This document shows positions 26,226 to 36,178 of a DNA stretch of 64,000 bases, in pieces. How positions within the stretch are numbered: position 1 is the first letter of the stretch; the number at the start of each line of letters is the position of its first letter. This stretch comes from Mycobacterium sp. 852002-51971_SCH5477799-a (GTDB lineage Bacteria; Actinomycetota; Actinomycetes; Mycobacteriales; Mycobacteriaceae): contig NZ_LZIF01000082.1 of the NCBI RefSeq assembly GCF_001667145.1, positions 62,001 to 126,000 on the forward strand, written 5' to 3'. A program made the translations under genes and the position numbers. The notes beneath the pieces are model-generated. The model worked only from the letters and a program-made list of their open reading frames with translations. It was not told the origin of the DNA and made no database searches.

Positions 26226-27137
26226 ATGACCTACTCTCCCGGAGGCCCGGGCTATCCACCGGCGCAAACCGGCGGCACCTACGCGGGCGGCACACCGTCC
26301 TTCGCCAAGGAAGACGACGGAACGAGCAAGCTGCCGTTTTACCTGAACATCGCGGTGGTGGTCCTCGGTCTTGCGGCGTACCTGCTGAACTTCGGTCCCA
26401 CCTTCACCATCGGCGCCGACCTCGGCCCGGGCATCGGTGGGCGCGCCGGCGATGCGGGCACCGCGGTGGTGGTCGCGGTGCTGGCCGCGCTGCTCGCCGC
26501 GCTCGGCCTGCTGCCGAAGACCAAGAACTATCCGGGAATCGTTGCGGTGATCGCGGTTCTGGGCGCGTTGCTGGCCATCACCGAGACGATCAACCTGCCC
26601 GCCGGTTTCTCGATCGGCTGGGCGATGTGGCCGCTGGTGGCGGCCGTCGTGCTGCAGGCCATCGCCGCGGTCGTCGTAGTTCTGCTGGAATCCGGGGTGA
26701 TCACCGCACCGGCGCCGCGGCCCAAGTACGACCCTTACGCGCAATACGGCCAGTACGGGCAATACGGCCAGTACGGTCAGCAGCCGTACTACGGTCAGCA
26801 GCCGGGCACTCAGCAGCACGGCGGCCAGCAGCAGTCGGCGCAGGGATACGGGTCGCAGTACGGCGGCTACTCGCCAAGTTCGGCGCCCACCCAGAGCGGC
26901 GTTCCGACCGGCGGTTTCGGTGCTCAGCCCTCGCCGCAGTCGGGTCCCCAGCCGTCCGCGCAGCAGCACGGCTCGTCCACGCCCCCCACCGGCTTCCCCA
27001 GCTTCAGTCCGCCGCCGAACGCCGGTGGCTCGGACGCCGGTTCGGCGACGACCAACTTCTCCGAGCAGGGCGGCGGCCAGCAGTACGGCCACGAGCAGCA
27101 ATCGCCGTCGTCACCGTCTGGCCCAGCGCCCTCTTAA
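26226..27137 (+). CDS. DUF5336 membrane protein, 34 kDa antigen-like (Rv0954-like)
   Basis: 303 aa, equal in length to Rv0954, whose product has been linked to the mycobacterial division complex. Residues about 35-165 carry four hydrophobic segments ([75 protein letters not shown]). The C-terminal half is a soluble, disordered-looking Gln/Gly/Tyr/Pro/Ser-rich tail with YGQYGQ repeats. The ATG at 26226 has an excellent AGGAGGAG ribosome site; the longer open frame upstream has no support. The gene precedes perM by 38 nt in the same direction, so the pair is likely co-transcribed. Confidence 0.88.
   Translation: MTYSPGGPGYPPAQTGGTYAGGTPSFAKEDDGTSKLPFYLNIAVVVLGLAAYLLNFGPTFTIGADLGPGIGGRAGDAGTAVVVAVLAALLAALGLLPKTKNYPGIVAVIAVLGALLAITETINLPAGFSIGWAMWPLVAAVVLQAIAAVVVVLLESGVITAPAPRPKYDPYAQYGQYGQYGQYGQQPYYGQQPGTQQHGGQQQSAQGYGSQYGGYSPSSAPTQSGVPTGGFGAQPSPQSGPQPSAQQHGSSTPPTGFPSFSPPPNAGGSDAGSATTNFSEQGGGQQYGHEQQSPSSPSGPAPS
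26742..26777 (+). repeat. Tandem 18-nt repeat in the Gln/Tyr-rich tail
   Basis: Two copies of an 18-nt unit (26742-26759 and 26760-26777, differing only in the last base) encode repeated QYGQYG, followed by degenerate Gln/Tyr/Gly codons. Copy number may vary between strains. Confidence 0.75.
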
Positions 27138-27175
27138 TCGTGCGCTGTCGCGCCTAGTCGCGGACGTGCCCCAGA

Positions 27176-28645
27176 GTGACACGGGTGGAGGACAACCGGG
27201 CAGCAGGCGCTCGCCAGGCGCGTGACCTCGCCAGGGTCGCGTTTGCCCCGGCGGTGGTGGCGTTGGTCATCATCGCCGCGGTCACGCTGATCCAGTTGTT
27301 GATCGCCAACAGCGACATGACCGGCGCGCTGGGCGCCATCGCCAGCATGTGGCTGGGGGTGCACCAGGTGCCGGTGTCTATTGGTGGCCGCGAACTCGGT
27401 GTGATGCCGCTGTTGCCGGTCTTGGTGATGATCTGGGCGACCGCGCGCAACACGGCACGGGCCATCACGCCTTACTCGTCATGGCTGGTAGTCCGCTGGG
27501 TATTCGCGTCGGCGCTTGGTGGCCCGCTGTTTTTGACGGCGATCGCGCTGGCGGTCATTCACGACGCGTCGTCGGTGATCACCGAGCTGCAGACGCCCAG
27601 CGCACTGCGCGCATTCCTCAGCGTGCTCGCGGTTCATGCCGCCGGCGCCGGGATCGGAGTGTGGTCCCGCGTGGGGCCGCGCGCGTTGGCGGCGTCGCGG
27701 CTGCCGTTCTGGCTGGGCGATTCGCTGCGTGCCGCCTCCGCCGGCCTGCTCGCGTTGCTCGGGCTGTCCGGCCTGGTGACGGCCGGGTCGCTGGTCGTGC
27801 ACTGGTCGACCATGCAGGAGCTCTACGGCATCACCGATTCGATTTTCGGGCAGTTCAGCCTCACCCTGTTGTCAATGCTCTACGCGCCCAACGTGATTGT
27901 GGGCACCGCGGCGATGGCCGTCGGGTCCAGCGCGCACATCGGATTCGCGACATTCAGTTCGTTCACCGTGTTCGGTGGCGATATCCCGGCCTTGCCGGTG
28001 CTGGCCGCCGTCCCCAGGCCTCCGTTGGGGCCGGTGTGGGTGGCGCTGCTCATCATCGGCGCGTCGTCCGGGGTGGCGGTCGGCCAGCAATGCGCCCGGC
28101 GCGCGCTGCCGCCGCTGGCGGCCGCCGCCAAGCTGCTGGTCGCCGCGGTCACCGGGGCACTGGCGATGTCGTTGCTCGCGTACGCGGGTAGCGGCCAGCT
28201 GGGCAACTTCGGCCACGTCGGCGTGGACCAGGGCGCGTTGCTCGTCGGTGTCTTCTTCTGGTTCGCGGTTGTCGGTGGGGTCACGGTGGTGATGAGCGGT
28301 GGGATCAGGCGTCGTCCCCGTCGGCTCAAGGCCACACCCGCGCCCGCCGCGGCGGCCGAGGAATCCGCCGGATTTACCGGCGTTTTCGATGACGATCGGT
28401 CGCCCGGGGACGCGACGGGGGAGGACGCAATTGTGGTGGACCCCGCCGGCACGGCACCGGCGGACGGGGTGGACTCGGTCGGTCCAGTCGGCGACTCCGC
28501 CGAAGCTGAGGCGCCGGTCGGCGACTCCGCCGAAGCTGACGCGCCGGTCGGCGACTCCGCCGAAGCTGTCGGTCCGGTCGGCGACGACGAGCCGCCCCTC
28601 GCCGAACCGGAGCCGGGAGCGACCGAGCGAGATTCGAAGGATTAG
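27176..28645 (+). CDS. perM: Cell-division membrane protein PerM (Rv0955-like, DUF6350)
   Basis: 489 aa polytopic membrane protein. H37Rv PerM is reported to support cell division, in part by stabilising FtsB, and persistence in chronic infection. Residues about 15-385 hold roughly nine to ten hydrophobic helices, starting with [21 protein letters not shown] and ending with [20 protein letters not shown]. The last about 100 residues are acidic and include three copies of a ten-residue VGDSAEA-type repeat. GTG start at 27176 with a weak ribosome site. It is about 30 residues longer than H37Rv PerM, mostly because of the acidic tail. Confidence 0.9.
   Translation: MTRVEDNRAAGARQARDLARVAFAPAVVALVIIAAVTLIQLLIANSDMTGALGAIASMWLGVHQVPVSIGGRELGVMPLLPVLVMIWATARNTARAITPYSSWLVVRWVFASALGGPLFLTAIALAVIHDASSVITELQTPSALRAFLSVLAVHAAGAGIGVWSRVGPRALAASRLPFWLGDSLRAASAGLLALLGLSGLVTAGSLVVHWSTMQELYGITDSIFGQFSLTLLSMLYAPNVIVGTAAMAVGSSAHIGFATFSSFTVFGGDIPALPVLAAVPRPPLGPVWVALLIIGASSGVAVGQQCARRALPPLAAAAKLLVAAVTGALAMSLLAYAGSGQLGNFGHVGVDQGALLVGVFFWFAVVGGVTVVMSGGIRRRPRRLKATPAPAAAAEESAGFTGVFDDDRSPGDATGEDAIVVDPAGTAPADGVDSVGPVGDSAEAEAPVGDSAEADAPVGDSAEAVGPVGDDEPPLAEPEPGATERDSKD
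28487..28576 (+). repeat. Three tandem 30-nt repeats in the perM acidic tail
   Basis: Units at 28487-28516, 28517-28546 and 28547-28576 are near identical and keep the reading frame, encoding VGDSAEA(E/D)AP. A partial fourth unit follows. Likely a slippage-prone, length-variable segment. Confidence 0.85.
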
Positions 28646-28777
28646 GCCTTTCGCCCGCCTCTAGCAATACCGCCGCGCGGGCGGGTGTGACATCGGGCGA
28701 TTGTCGCTCAAAGGCGGGCAATCCCATGCGGCCAGCCTGATCGTCAGGGGGACGACGCCGACAGTAGGCTCGCCGAT

Positions 28778-29425
28778 GTGGTCGAACCGCTCCATGTGCC
28801 CCCGAACGCACCGGCACGGGTAGTGGTACTGGCATCGGGCACCGGGTCGCTGCTGAATTCCCTGTTGACGTCGGCCGTCGCGGACTACCCCGCCCGGGTG
28901 GTCGCCGTCGGCGCCGACCGCGACTGCCTGGCCACCGACATCGCCGCGTCCGCCTCCGTTCCCGTGTTCACCGTCCGCCTCGGCGACCACCCAAACCGGG
29001 ACGCCTGGGATGCGGCCATCACCGAGGCCGCCGCCGCGCACTCTCCCGACCTGGTGGTCTCCGCCGGATTCATGAAAATACTTGGCCCGCAGTTCCTTTC
29101 GCGGTTCCATGGCCGCGTCATCAACACGCACCCGACGCTGCTGCCGGCGTTCGCGGGTGCGCACGGGGTGGCCGACGCGCTGGCCTACGGCGTGAAGCTG
29201 ACAGGCTGTACGGTGCACCTGGTGGACTCCGGGACGGACACCGGGCCGATCCTCGCGCAAGAATCCGTTCCGGTGCTCGAAGGCGACACCGAAGAGACCT
29301 TGCACGAACGCATCAAAGTCACCGAACGAAAGCTGCTGGTGGACGTGGTGGCCGCGATCGCGACAGGCGGCCTGACCCTGGTCGGCAGAAGAGCGACGAT
29401 CGGACGAAAGGCGATGAACCGATGA
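28778..29425 (+). CDS. purN: Phosphoribosylglycinamide formyltransferase
   Basis: Transfers a formyl group from 10-formyl-THF to GAR in purine synthesis. 215 aa. Seen: [15 protein letters not shown] for phosphate binding, [13 protein letters not shown], the catalytic Asn/His in [10 protein letters not shown] and Asp in [11 protein letters not shown]. The start is GTG at 28778, giving the H37Rv length. Its stop overlaps the purH start by 4 nt (ATGA). Confidence 0.96.
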   Translation: MVEPLHVPPNAPARVVVLASGTGSLLNSLLTSAVADYPARVVAVGADRDCLATDIAASASVPVFTVRLGDHPNRDAWDAAITEAAAAHSPDLVVSAGFMKILGPQFLSRFHGRVINTHPTLLPAFAGAHGVADALAYGVKLTGCTVHLVDSGTDTGPILAQESVPVLEGDTEETLHERIKVTERKLLVDVVAAIATGGLTLVGRRATIGRKAMNR

Positions 29426-31005
29426 GCACCGACGACAGGCGCGAAGACGCCAAACGGCCGATCCGGCGCGCCTTGATCAGCGTGTACGACAAGACCGGGT
29501 TGGTCGACCTCGCGCAGGGACTGGCGGGGGCGGGCGTCGAGATCGTCTCGACCGGATCGACGGCGAAGGTCATTGCCGACAAAGGCATTCCGGTGACCCG
29601 GGTCGAGGAGCTGACCGGTTTTCCCGAGGTGCTCGACGGCCGGGTGAAGACGCTCCACCCGCGCGTGCACGCGGGCCTGCTGGCCGACCTTCGCAAACCC
29701 GAGCACGCCGCCGCGCTCGAGGAGCTCGGCATTGTGGCGTTCGAACTCGTCGTCGTGAACTTGTACCCCTTCACCGAGACCGTCGACTCCGGGGCAAGCA
29801 TCGACGAATGCGTCGAACAGATTGACATCGGCGGCCCGTCGATGGTGCGTGCCGCGGCGAAGAACCATCCCAGCGTGGCGGTGATCACCGACCCCCGGGG
29901 CTACGATGGCGTGCTCGCCGCGGTACGCGAGGGCGGCTTTAGCCTCGGCGAGCGTAAAAGGCTGGCGTCGCTGGCGTTTCAGCACACGGCCGAATACGAC
30001 ACCGCGGTTGCGAGCTGGATGGAGTCGACGCTGGCCCCCGAACACCCGTCGACGGCTTTCCCGAAGTGGCTGGGCCGCAGCTGGCGCCGCTCGGCGATGC
30101 TGCGCTATGGCGAGAACCCGCACCAGCAGGCGGCGCTCTACAGCGACCCCGGCGCGTGGCCGGGATTGGCGCAGGCCGAGCAACTGCACGGAAAAGAGAT
30201 GTCCTACAACAACTTCACCGATGCGGACGCGGCCTGGCGCGCCGCCTTCGATCACGAGCAGACCTGCGTGGCGATCATCAAGCACGCCAACCCGTGTGGG
30301 ATCGCCATCTCGTCGGCATCGGTCGCCGACGCGCACCGCAAGGCGCACGAATGCGATCCGTTGAGCGCGTTCGGCGGGGTCATCGCGGCCAACACCGAAG
30401 TGAGCCTGGAGATGGCCGAATACGTCAGCACCATCTTCACCGAGGTCATCGTCGCCCCCGCCTACGAGCCGGCCGCCCTGGAGGTGTTGACCCGCAAAAA
30501 GAACATCCGGGTGCTGGTGGGTTCGGAGCCGCTGAGCGGTGGGACCGAGCTGCGGCCGATCAGCGGTGGCCTGTTGGTCCAGCAGCGCGACGAGTTGGAC
30601 GCCCACGGCGACAACCCGGTGAATTGGACCCTGGCCACCGGCTCACCCGCCGACCCGGCGACGCTGGCCGACCTGGTGTTCGCCTGGCGGGTGTGTCGGG
30701 CTGTGAAATCGAACGCGATCGTGATCGCGAGCGGCGGCGCCACCATCGGCGTGGGCATGGGTCAGGTGAACCGGGTCGACGCCGCGCGGCTGGCCGTCGA
30801 ACGCGGCGGCGAGCGGGTGCGCGGCGCGGTCGCGGCCTCGGACGCGTTCTTCCCGTTCCCGGACGGACTCGAGACGCTGACCGGCGCCGGAGTGAAGGCG
30901 ATCGTGCATCCCGGCGGATCGGTGCGCGACGACGAGGTGACCGCGGCGGCCACAGACGCCGGCATCACCCTGTATCTCACCGGGGCGCGCCACTTCGCGC
31001 ATTAG
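29422..31005 (+). CDS. purH: Bifunctional AICAR formyltransferase/IMP cyclohydrolase
   Basis: Last two steps of IMP synthesis. 527 aa. The N-terminal about 1-200 is the MGS-like cyclohydrolase domain ([45 protein letters not shown]). The C-terminal formyltransferase domain has [22 protein letters not shown] and VKSNAIVIA with the catalytic Lys-His region. ATGA overlap with purN shows one operon. A 6-bp hairpin follows the stop. Confidence 0.97.
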   Translation: MSTDDRREDAKRPIRRALISVYDKTGLVDLAQGLAGAGVEIVSTGSTAKVIADKGIPVTRVEELTGFPEVLDGRVKTLHPRVHAGLLADLRKPEHAAALEELGIVAFELVVVNLYPFTETVDSGASIDECVEQIDIGGPSMVRAAAKNHPSVAVITDPRGYDGVLAAVREGGFSLGERKRLASLAFQHTAEYDTAVASWMESTLAPEHPSTAFPKWLGRSWRRSAMLRYGENPHQQAALYSDPGAWPGLAQAEQLHGKEMSYNNFTDADAAWRAAFDHEQTCVAIIKHANPCGIAISSASVADAHRKAHECDPLSAFGGVIAANTEVSLEMAEYVSTIFTEVIVAPAYEPAALEVLTRKKNIRVLVGSEPLSGGTELRPISGGLLVQQRDELDAHGDNPVNWTLATGSPADPATLADLVFAWRVCRAVKSNAIVIASGGATIGVGMGQVNRVDAARLAVERGGERVRGAVAASDAFFPFPDGLETLTGAGVKAIVHPGGSVRDDEVTAAATDAGITLYLTGARHFAH

Positions 31006-31034
31006 CCACGCCGCGTGCGACGAAGTGTCAATAA

Positions 31035-31049
31035 GCGTTCGGTGAACGC
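31035..31049 (+). terminator. Small hairpin after purH
   Basis: GCGTTC-ggt-GAACGC, 30 nt after the purH stop and 46 nt before the next start. Six pairs and no T-run, so only a candidate. Confidence 0.35.
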
Positions 31050-31094
31050 CCTTGGCATGACTCGGGTGAGCCCGCGTCGTAGCGTGGAGTGGTG

Positions 31095-32483
31095 ATGTCA
31101 CCGAGCAACTTGCCCCGCACCCTCGGCGAACTGCGTGCCGCCGGTCATCGTGAACGGGGAGTCAAGCAGGAAATCCGCGAAAATCTACTCGCACGCCTCG
31201 CCGAAGGCGGAGATGGTGAAGCGATCTGGCCGGGAATTCTGGGATTCGACGACACCGTGTTGCCCCAGCTGGAACGGGCGCTGATCGCGGGGCACGACTT
31301 GGTTCTGCTGGGTGAACGCGGCCAGGGCAAAACGCGGCTCCTGCGGGCGCTGACCGGATTGCTCGATGAGTGGACACCGGTGATCGCCGGTGCCGAATTG
31401 GGTGAGCACCCCTTCTCACCGATTACGCCGGAGTCCATCCGCAAGGCCGCCACCCTGGGCGATGACCTGCCGGTCGAATGGAAGCACCGCAGCGAGCGCT
31501 ACACAGAAAAGCTCGCCACCCCGGACACCAGCGTCGCCGACCTGGTCGGTGACATCGACCCGATCAAAGTCGCCGAGGGCCGCAGCCTGGGAGATCCGGA
31601 GACGATCGCTTACGGACTGATCCCCCGCGCCCACCGCGGCATTGTCGCGGTCAACGAACTCCCCGACCTCGCCGAGCGCATCCAGGTGTCGATGCTCAAC
31701 GTGATGGAGGAACGCGACATCCAGGTCCGCGGTTACACACTGCGCCTGCCGCTGGACGTGTTGGTGGTCGCCAGTGCCAACCCCGAGGACTACACCAACC
31801 GCGGACGCATCATCACCCCGCTCAAAGACCGTTTCGGCGCGGAGATCCGGACCCACTACCCGCTCGAGCTCGAAGCGGAAGTCGGTGTGATCGCGCAGGA
31901 AGCGCACCTGTCCGCCCAGGTGCCCGATTACCTGATGCAGATAATCGCCCGATTCGCGCGGTGCCTGCGGGAGTCCAACTCCGTCGATCAACGCTCCGGG
32001 GTGTCGGCGCGGTTCGCGATCGCCGCCGCCGAGACCGTCGCTGCGGCCGCGCGACACCGCGGCGCGGTGCTGGGGGAGACGGACCCGGTGGCGCGGGTTG
32101 TCGATCTGGGCACGGTGATCGACGTCCTGCGCGGCAAGCTAGAATTCGAATCCGGCGAGGAAGGCCGCGAACAGGCCGTGCTCGAACACCTGCTGCGCCG
32201 CGCGACCGCGGACACCGCGTCGCGCGCCTTGGGTGGCATCGACGTCGGATCGCTGGTGGCCGCGGTGGAGGGCGGTTCGGCGGTGACGACGGGCGAGCGG
32301 GTCTCGGCCAAAGATGTGCTGGCCGCGGTCCCGAGCCTGGCGGTGGTGGACAAGATTGCGGCCAAGCTCGGTGCGCAGTCGGAGGGCGAGCGCGCCGCGG
32401 CGCTGGAGTTGGCGCTCGAGGCACTGTATCTGGCCAAGCGCATCGACAAGGTGTCCGGGGAGGGCCAAACCGTCTATGGCTAG
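31095..32483 (+). CDS. AAA+ ATPase of the magnesium-chelatase ChlI/MoxR type (Rv0958-like)
   Basis: 462 aa. Walker A with Lys79 in GERGQGKTRLL, Walker B-like GIVAVNELPDL, sensor-1 VLVVASANPEDYTNRGRII and the inserted hairpins typical of the ChlI/MoxR clade. It is followed by a von Willebrand A-domain gene overlapping it by 8 nt, the usual MoxR/vWA pairing used to insert cofactors or remodel partners. There is no chlorophyll pathway here, so magnesium chelation into protoporphyrin is not implied. The ATG at 31095 has GGAG five bases before it; two GTG codons just upstream are alternatives. Confidence 0.88.
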   Translation: MSPSNLPRTLGELRAAGHRERGVKQEIRENLLARLAEGGDGEAIWPGILGFDDTVLPQLERALIAGHDLVLLGERGQGKTRLLRALTGLLDEWTPVIAGAELGEHPFSPITPESIRKAATLGDDLPVEWKHRSERYTEKLATPDTSVADLVGDIDPIKVAEGRSLGDPETIAYGLIPRAHRGIVAVNELPDLAERIQVSMLNVMEERDIQVRGYTLRLPLDVLVVASANPEDYTNRGRIITPLKDRFGAEIRTHYPLELEAEVGVIAQEAHLSAQVPDYLMQIIARFARCLRESNSVDQRSGVSARFAIAAAETVAAAARHRGAVLGETDPVARVVDLGTVIDVLRGKLEFESGEEGREQAVLEHLLRRATADTASRALGGIDVGSLVAAVEGGSAVTTGERVSAKDVLAAVPSLAVVDKIAAKLGAQSEGERAAALELALEALYLAKRIDKVSGEGQTVYG

Positions 32484-34509
32484 GTTTGATGGTGACGACC
32501 CGCAGCGCCCGGCTACGCCGCGCTCGCGATCGTCACGAGGGCATTCCTCGCGCTACTCGGCGTACACCGGCGGGCCCGACCCGCTGGCCCCGCCGGTGGA
32601 TCTGCGCGAGGCGCTCGAACAAATCGGCCAGGACGTCATGGCCGGCACGTCGCCGCGCCGTGCGCTGTCCGAGTTGCTGCGCCGCGGCACCAAGGATATG
32701 CCCGGCGCGGACCGGCTGGCCGCCGAGGCCAACAGGCGACGACGGGAATTGTTGCGGCGCAATAATTTAGATGGAACGCTGCAGGAGATCAAGAAACTCC
32801 TGGACGAGGCCGTGCTGGCCGAACGCAAGGAGTTGGCCCGCGCGCTCGACGACGACGCCCGCTTCGGCGAACTGCAGCTGGACGCGCTGCCGTCGTCGCC
32901 GGCCAAGGCCGTCCAGGAGCTCTCCGACTACAACTGGCGCAGCGGCGAGGCCCGTGAAAAGTACGACCAGATCAAGGATCTGCTCGGCCGAGAAATGCTG
33001 GACCAACGCTTCGCGGGCATGAAGGAGGCGCTGGAAGGCGCCACCGACGAGGATCGTCAGCGGGTCAACGACATGCTCAACGACCTCAACGACCTGCTGG
33101 ACAAGCACGCCCGCGGCGAGGACACGCAACAAGACTTCGAAGACTTCATGGATAACCACGGCGAGTTCTTTCCCGAGAACCCGCGTAACGTCGATGAGTT
33201 GCTGGACTCCCTGGCCAAGCGCGCCGCCGCCGCGCAGCGTTTCCGCAACAGCCTGAGCGCAGAGCAGCGCGCGGAGCTGGATGCCTTGGCGCAGCAAGCT
33301 TTTGGGTCACCATCGTTGATGCAGGCGCTGAACCGGCTCGATGCGCACCTGCAGGCGGCGCGGCCTGGAGAAGACTGGAGCGGGTCCGAGCAGTTCTCCG
33401 GCGACAACCCGTTCGGGATGGGCGAGGGCACCCAGGCGCTGTCCGACATCGCCGAGCTGGAACAACTGGCCGAGCAGCTCTCGCAGAGCTATCCGGGCGC
33501 CACCATGGACGACGTCGACCTGGATGCGCTGGCGCGCCAGCTCGGAGACGAAGCGGCCGTCGACGCCCGCGCCCTTGCCGAATTGGAACGAGCGCTGGTC
33601 AAGCAGGGTTTTTTGGACCGCGGCTCCGACGGCCAGTGGCGGCTCTCGCCGAAGGCAATGCGCCAACTCGGCGAGACGGCGTTGCGCGATGTCGCACAAC
33701 AACTTTCCGGGCGTCGCGGTGAGCGCGACCATCGGCGCGCGGGGGCAGCCGGCGAGCTCACCGGCGCCACCCGACCTTGGCAGTTCGGTGACACCGAACC
33801 GTGGAACATCTCCCGCACATTGACCAATGCCGTGCTGCGGCAAGCCGGAACTGCCACCCTGGACGGCCGGGACGGGCGGTTGAAGATCACCGTCGACGAC
33901 GTCGAGGTCTCCGAGACAGAGACACGCACGCAGGCCGCGGTCGCGCTGCTGGTCGATACCTCGTTCTCCATGGTGATGGAAAATCGGTGGCTGCCCATGA
34001 AGCAGACAGCGCTGGCACTCAACCATCTGGTGTGCACGCGGTTCCGTTCGGATGCCTTGCAGATCATCGCCTTTGGCCGATACGCCCGGACGGTGACCGC
34101 CGCGGAGCTCACCGGGCTCGAGGGCGTCTACGAGCAGGGCACCAACCTGCATCACGCGCTGGCGCTGGCTGGCCGACATCTGCGCCGGCATCCCAACGCG
34201 CAGCCCGTGGTCCTGGTGGTGACCGACGGTGAGCCCACCGCGCACCTGGAGGACTTCGACGGCGACGGCACGAGCGTGTTCTTCGATTACCCACCGCATC
34301 CTCGGACCATCGCGCACACCGTGCGCGGCTTCGACGAGATGGCGCGGCTGGGCGCCCAGATCACCATCTTCCGGCTGGGCAGCGACCCCGGCCTTGCCCG
34401 GTTCATCGACCAGGTCGCGCGACGCGTCGAGGGGCGGGTCGTGGTACCCGATCTCGACGGATTGGGAGCGGCCGTGGTCGGCGACTATCTACGATCCCGC
34501 CGCCGTTGA
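32476..34509 (+). CDS. von Willebrand factor A-domain protein, ChlD-like partner (Rv0959-like)
   Basis: 677 aa. A long charged helical region (about 40-380; EIKKLLDEAVLAERKELARALDD, RVNDMLNDLNDLLDKHARGED) is followed by a vWA domain at about 485-677 with MIDAS residues D494-T-S-F-S498 and later TDGEPTAHLEDF. The ATG at 32476 overlaps the end of the ATPase gene by 8 nt, giving a protein near the 672 aa of H37Rv Rv0959; the frame is open further upstream only because it is a shadow of the ATPase gene. Expected to form a metal-dependent complex with the ATPase. Confidence 0.88.
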   Translation: MARFDGDDPQRPATPRSRSSRGHSSRYSAYTGGPDPLAPPVDLREALEQIGQDVMAGTSPRRALSELLRRGTKDMPGADRLAAEANRRRRELLRRNNLDGTLQEIKKLLDEAVLAERKELARALDDDARFGELQLDALPSSPAKAVQELSDYNWRSGEAREKYDQIKDLLGREMLDQRFAGMKEALEGATDEDRQRVNDMLNDLNDLLDKHARGEDTQQDFEDFMDNHGEFFPENPRNVDELLDSLAKRAAAAQRFRNSLSAEQRAELDALAQQAFGSPSLMQALNRLDAHLQAARPGEDWSGSEQFSGDNPFGMGEGTQALSDIAELEQLAEQLSQSYPGATMDDVDLDALARQLGDEAAVDARALAELERALVKQGFLDRGSDGQWRLSPKAMRQLGETALRDVAQQLSGRRGERDHRRAGAAGELTGATRPWQFGDTEPWNISRTLTNAVLRQAGTATLDGRDGRLKITVDDVEVSETETRTQAAVALLVDTSFSMVMENRWLPMKQTALALNHLVCTRFRSDALQIIAFGRYARTVTAAELTGLEGVYEQGTNLHHALALAGRHLRRHPNAQPVVLVVTDGEPTAHLEDFDGDGTSVFFDYPPHPRTIAHTVRGFDEMARLGAQITIFRLGSDPGLARFIDQVARRVEGRVVVPDLDGLGAAVVGDYLRSRRR

Positions 34510-34585
34510 CCGTCGCGAGGCAACCCCGGGCAGGGGGTAGGTGTGCTCTGCACGGGGTACAGGGACTTGAAGAAGGAGGAGATGC

Positions 34586-35434
34586 ATGAGCCAGGTTCCA
34601 ACGATCGAACTCAATGACGGTGTCAGCATTCCGCAGCTGGGTTTCGGTGTGTTCCAGATCAAGCCCGACCAGACCGCCGCGGCGGTGAAGACGGCGCTCG
34701 AGATCGGATACCGCCACATCGACACGGCCGAGATGTACGGCAACGAAAAGCAAGTCGCACAAGGCATTCGCGATGCGGGCCTCGACCGCGGCGAGGTCTT
34801 CGTCACCAGCAAGCTCAACAACGGATTTCACAAGCCAGACGATGCGCGTCGCGCATTCGACGAGACGCTGAAGAAACTGGGTTCCGACTACGTTGATCTG
34901 TTCCTTATCCACTGGCCGCTGCCCACGCTCTACGACGGCGACTTCGTCTCGACCTGGAAGGTCTTCGAGGAGTTCGCGCGCGACGGACGCGCCCGCAGCA
35001 TCGGTGTCTCGAATTTCCAAGTGGCACACCTGGATCGGCTTGCTGACGACACCGACACCGTCCCGTCGGTGAACCAGGTCGAGCTGCATCCGTACTTCGG
35101 CAACGACGAAGTCCGGGCCTATGGGCGCGAGCATGGCATCGCCACCGAGGCGTGGGCGCCGATCGCGCAGGGCAAGGTGCTCGACGATCCGGTGATCAAC
35201 CGCGTCGCCGAGGGCCGCGGTAAAACCGCCGCGCAGGTGGTGTTGCGTTGGCACATTCAGCGGGGCGACATCGTCTTCCCGAAATCGGTGACGCCGGAAC
35301 GGGTAAAGGCCAACTTCGAGCTGTTCGACTTCGAGCTGGACGACTCCGACATGGACGCGATCTCCGCGCTGAACAAGGGTGAGTCGGGACGCAACGGCCC
35401 CAATCCCGACACGTTCGATTACGTGCCCGACTAA
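34586..35434 (+). CDS. Aldo/keto reductase (2,5-diketo-gluconate reductase-like)
   Basis: 282 aa TIM-barrel NADPH oxidoreductase. Catalytic tetrad complete: Asp46, Tyr51, Lys76, His109 (HIDTAEMYGNE, TSKLNNG, LIHWPLP). Cofactor-tail residues are in FPKSVTPERVKANFELFDF. The ATG at 34586 has AAGGAGGAG upstream; an out-of-frame ATG four bases earlier should be ignored. It is not the Rv2971-type sequence I recall. Substrate unknown. Convergent with the DUF1707 gene, 9 nt apart. Confidence 0.92.
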   Translation: MSQVPTIELNDGVSIPQLGFGVFQIKPDQTAAAVKTALEIGYRHIDTAEMYGNEKQVAQGIRDAGLDRGEVFVTSKLNNGFHKPDDARRAFDETLKKLGSDYVDLFLIHWPLPTLYDGDFVSTWKVFEEFARDGRARSIGVSNFQVAHLDRLADDTDTVPSVNQVELHPYFGNDEVRAYGREHGIATEAWAPIAQGKVLDDPVINRVAEGRGKTAAQVVLRWHIQRGDIVFPKSVTPERVKANFELFDFELDDSDMDAISALNKGESGRNGPNPDTFDYVPD

Positions 35435-35443
35435 AACGTTCCG

Positions 35444-36046
35444 CTAGCCGCGTGGCCGCCGAGCCTTGCGAACGATGCCGACGCCGCCCCACAGCGAGAA
35501 CCCGCGAATGTGGACGGTTGGCGCGCCGGGCGTGCCGTGCCCGAGCACGGCGCGGTCAAAGTTGCCCATCACGCCGCGGCCGTGCACCTCGACGTTGACC
35601 TCGGGCGGTAGCAAAATGTTCTGCACACCCATGATCGACATCGCATGAATGTCGACCTCGGTCGAGGTGAAGTCGGCGTAGCGCAGATCGACCACCCCGC
35701 TTCCCCACAGGGTGAAGGTGGTGAGCTTCTTCGGGACGTTCCACCGGCCGCGGCGCTCGAAGCCGCTCAGCAGCGCCAGCAGCAGCGTCGACGGCGCCGG
35801 ATTGAGCTTGCCGCCGCGGCGTGGGCTGATCGGCGTCCCCGGCAGATCGGCCCGCAGCTGATCCAGCTCCTCATACGTCGTTGCGGCGTACGCCCTGGTC
35901 AAACGGTCTTCGTAGTCGTTCAGCTGCAGGCGGCCCTGCTCGGCCGCGTAGGCGAGCAGCTGCGCAGTCTGGATGCGGTCGGTATCGCCCGCGCGCGACG
36001 GCTCGCCACGCGTGTCCTCCGCATCCCGTTGCGTTGAGTTGCTCAT
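35444..36046 (-). CDS. DUF1707 domain protein (Rv0966c-like)
   Basis: 200 aa, equal to Rv0966c. Residues about 20-75 are the DUF1707 domain (DTDRIQTAQLLAYAAEQGRLQLNDYEDRL). The C-terminal part about 100-200 is a beta-rich LiaF-like region (LTTFTLWGSGVVDLRYADF, IMGVQNILLPPEVNVEVHG). No transmembrane helix is obvious. I use the ATG at 36046; an upstream in-frame ATG at 36082 adds 12 unsupported residues. Function unknown; LiaF-like domains elsewhere sense envelope stress. Confidence 0.85.
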   Translation of the reverse strand: MSNSTQRDAEDTRGEPSRAGDTDRIQTAQLLAYAAEQGRLQLNDYEDRLTRAYAATTYEELDQLRADLPGTPISPRRGGKLNPAPSTLLLALLSGFERRGRWNVPKKLTTFTLWGSGVVDLRYADFTSTEVDIHAMSIMGVQNILLPPEVNVEVHGRGVMGNFDRAVLGHGTPGAPTVHIRGFSLWGGVGIVRKARRPRG

Positions 36047-36178
36047 CACCCACGAGCCTACGACGTCCAGGTTTTGCCGCAAGAGGATTGGCTAAACTGC
36101 AACGTTGCGCGTGCCGGGGCCGCGTGGCCGGCCGTCCGGCCGGGCCCTCTGTTTGACATCTGGCTAACTTCTCGGTGG

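Noticed and set aside
26742..26777. CRISPR-like repeats in the 26-kb or 28-kb region
   Set aside because: Repeats are contiguous, in frame and coding, with no spacers; no CRISPR array seen anywhere in the window.
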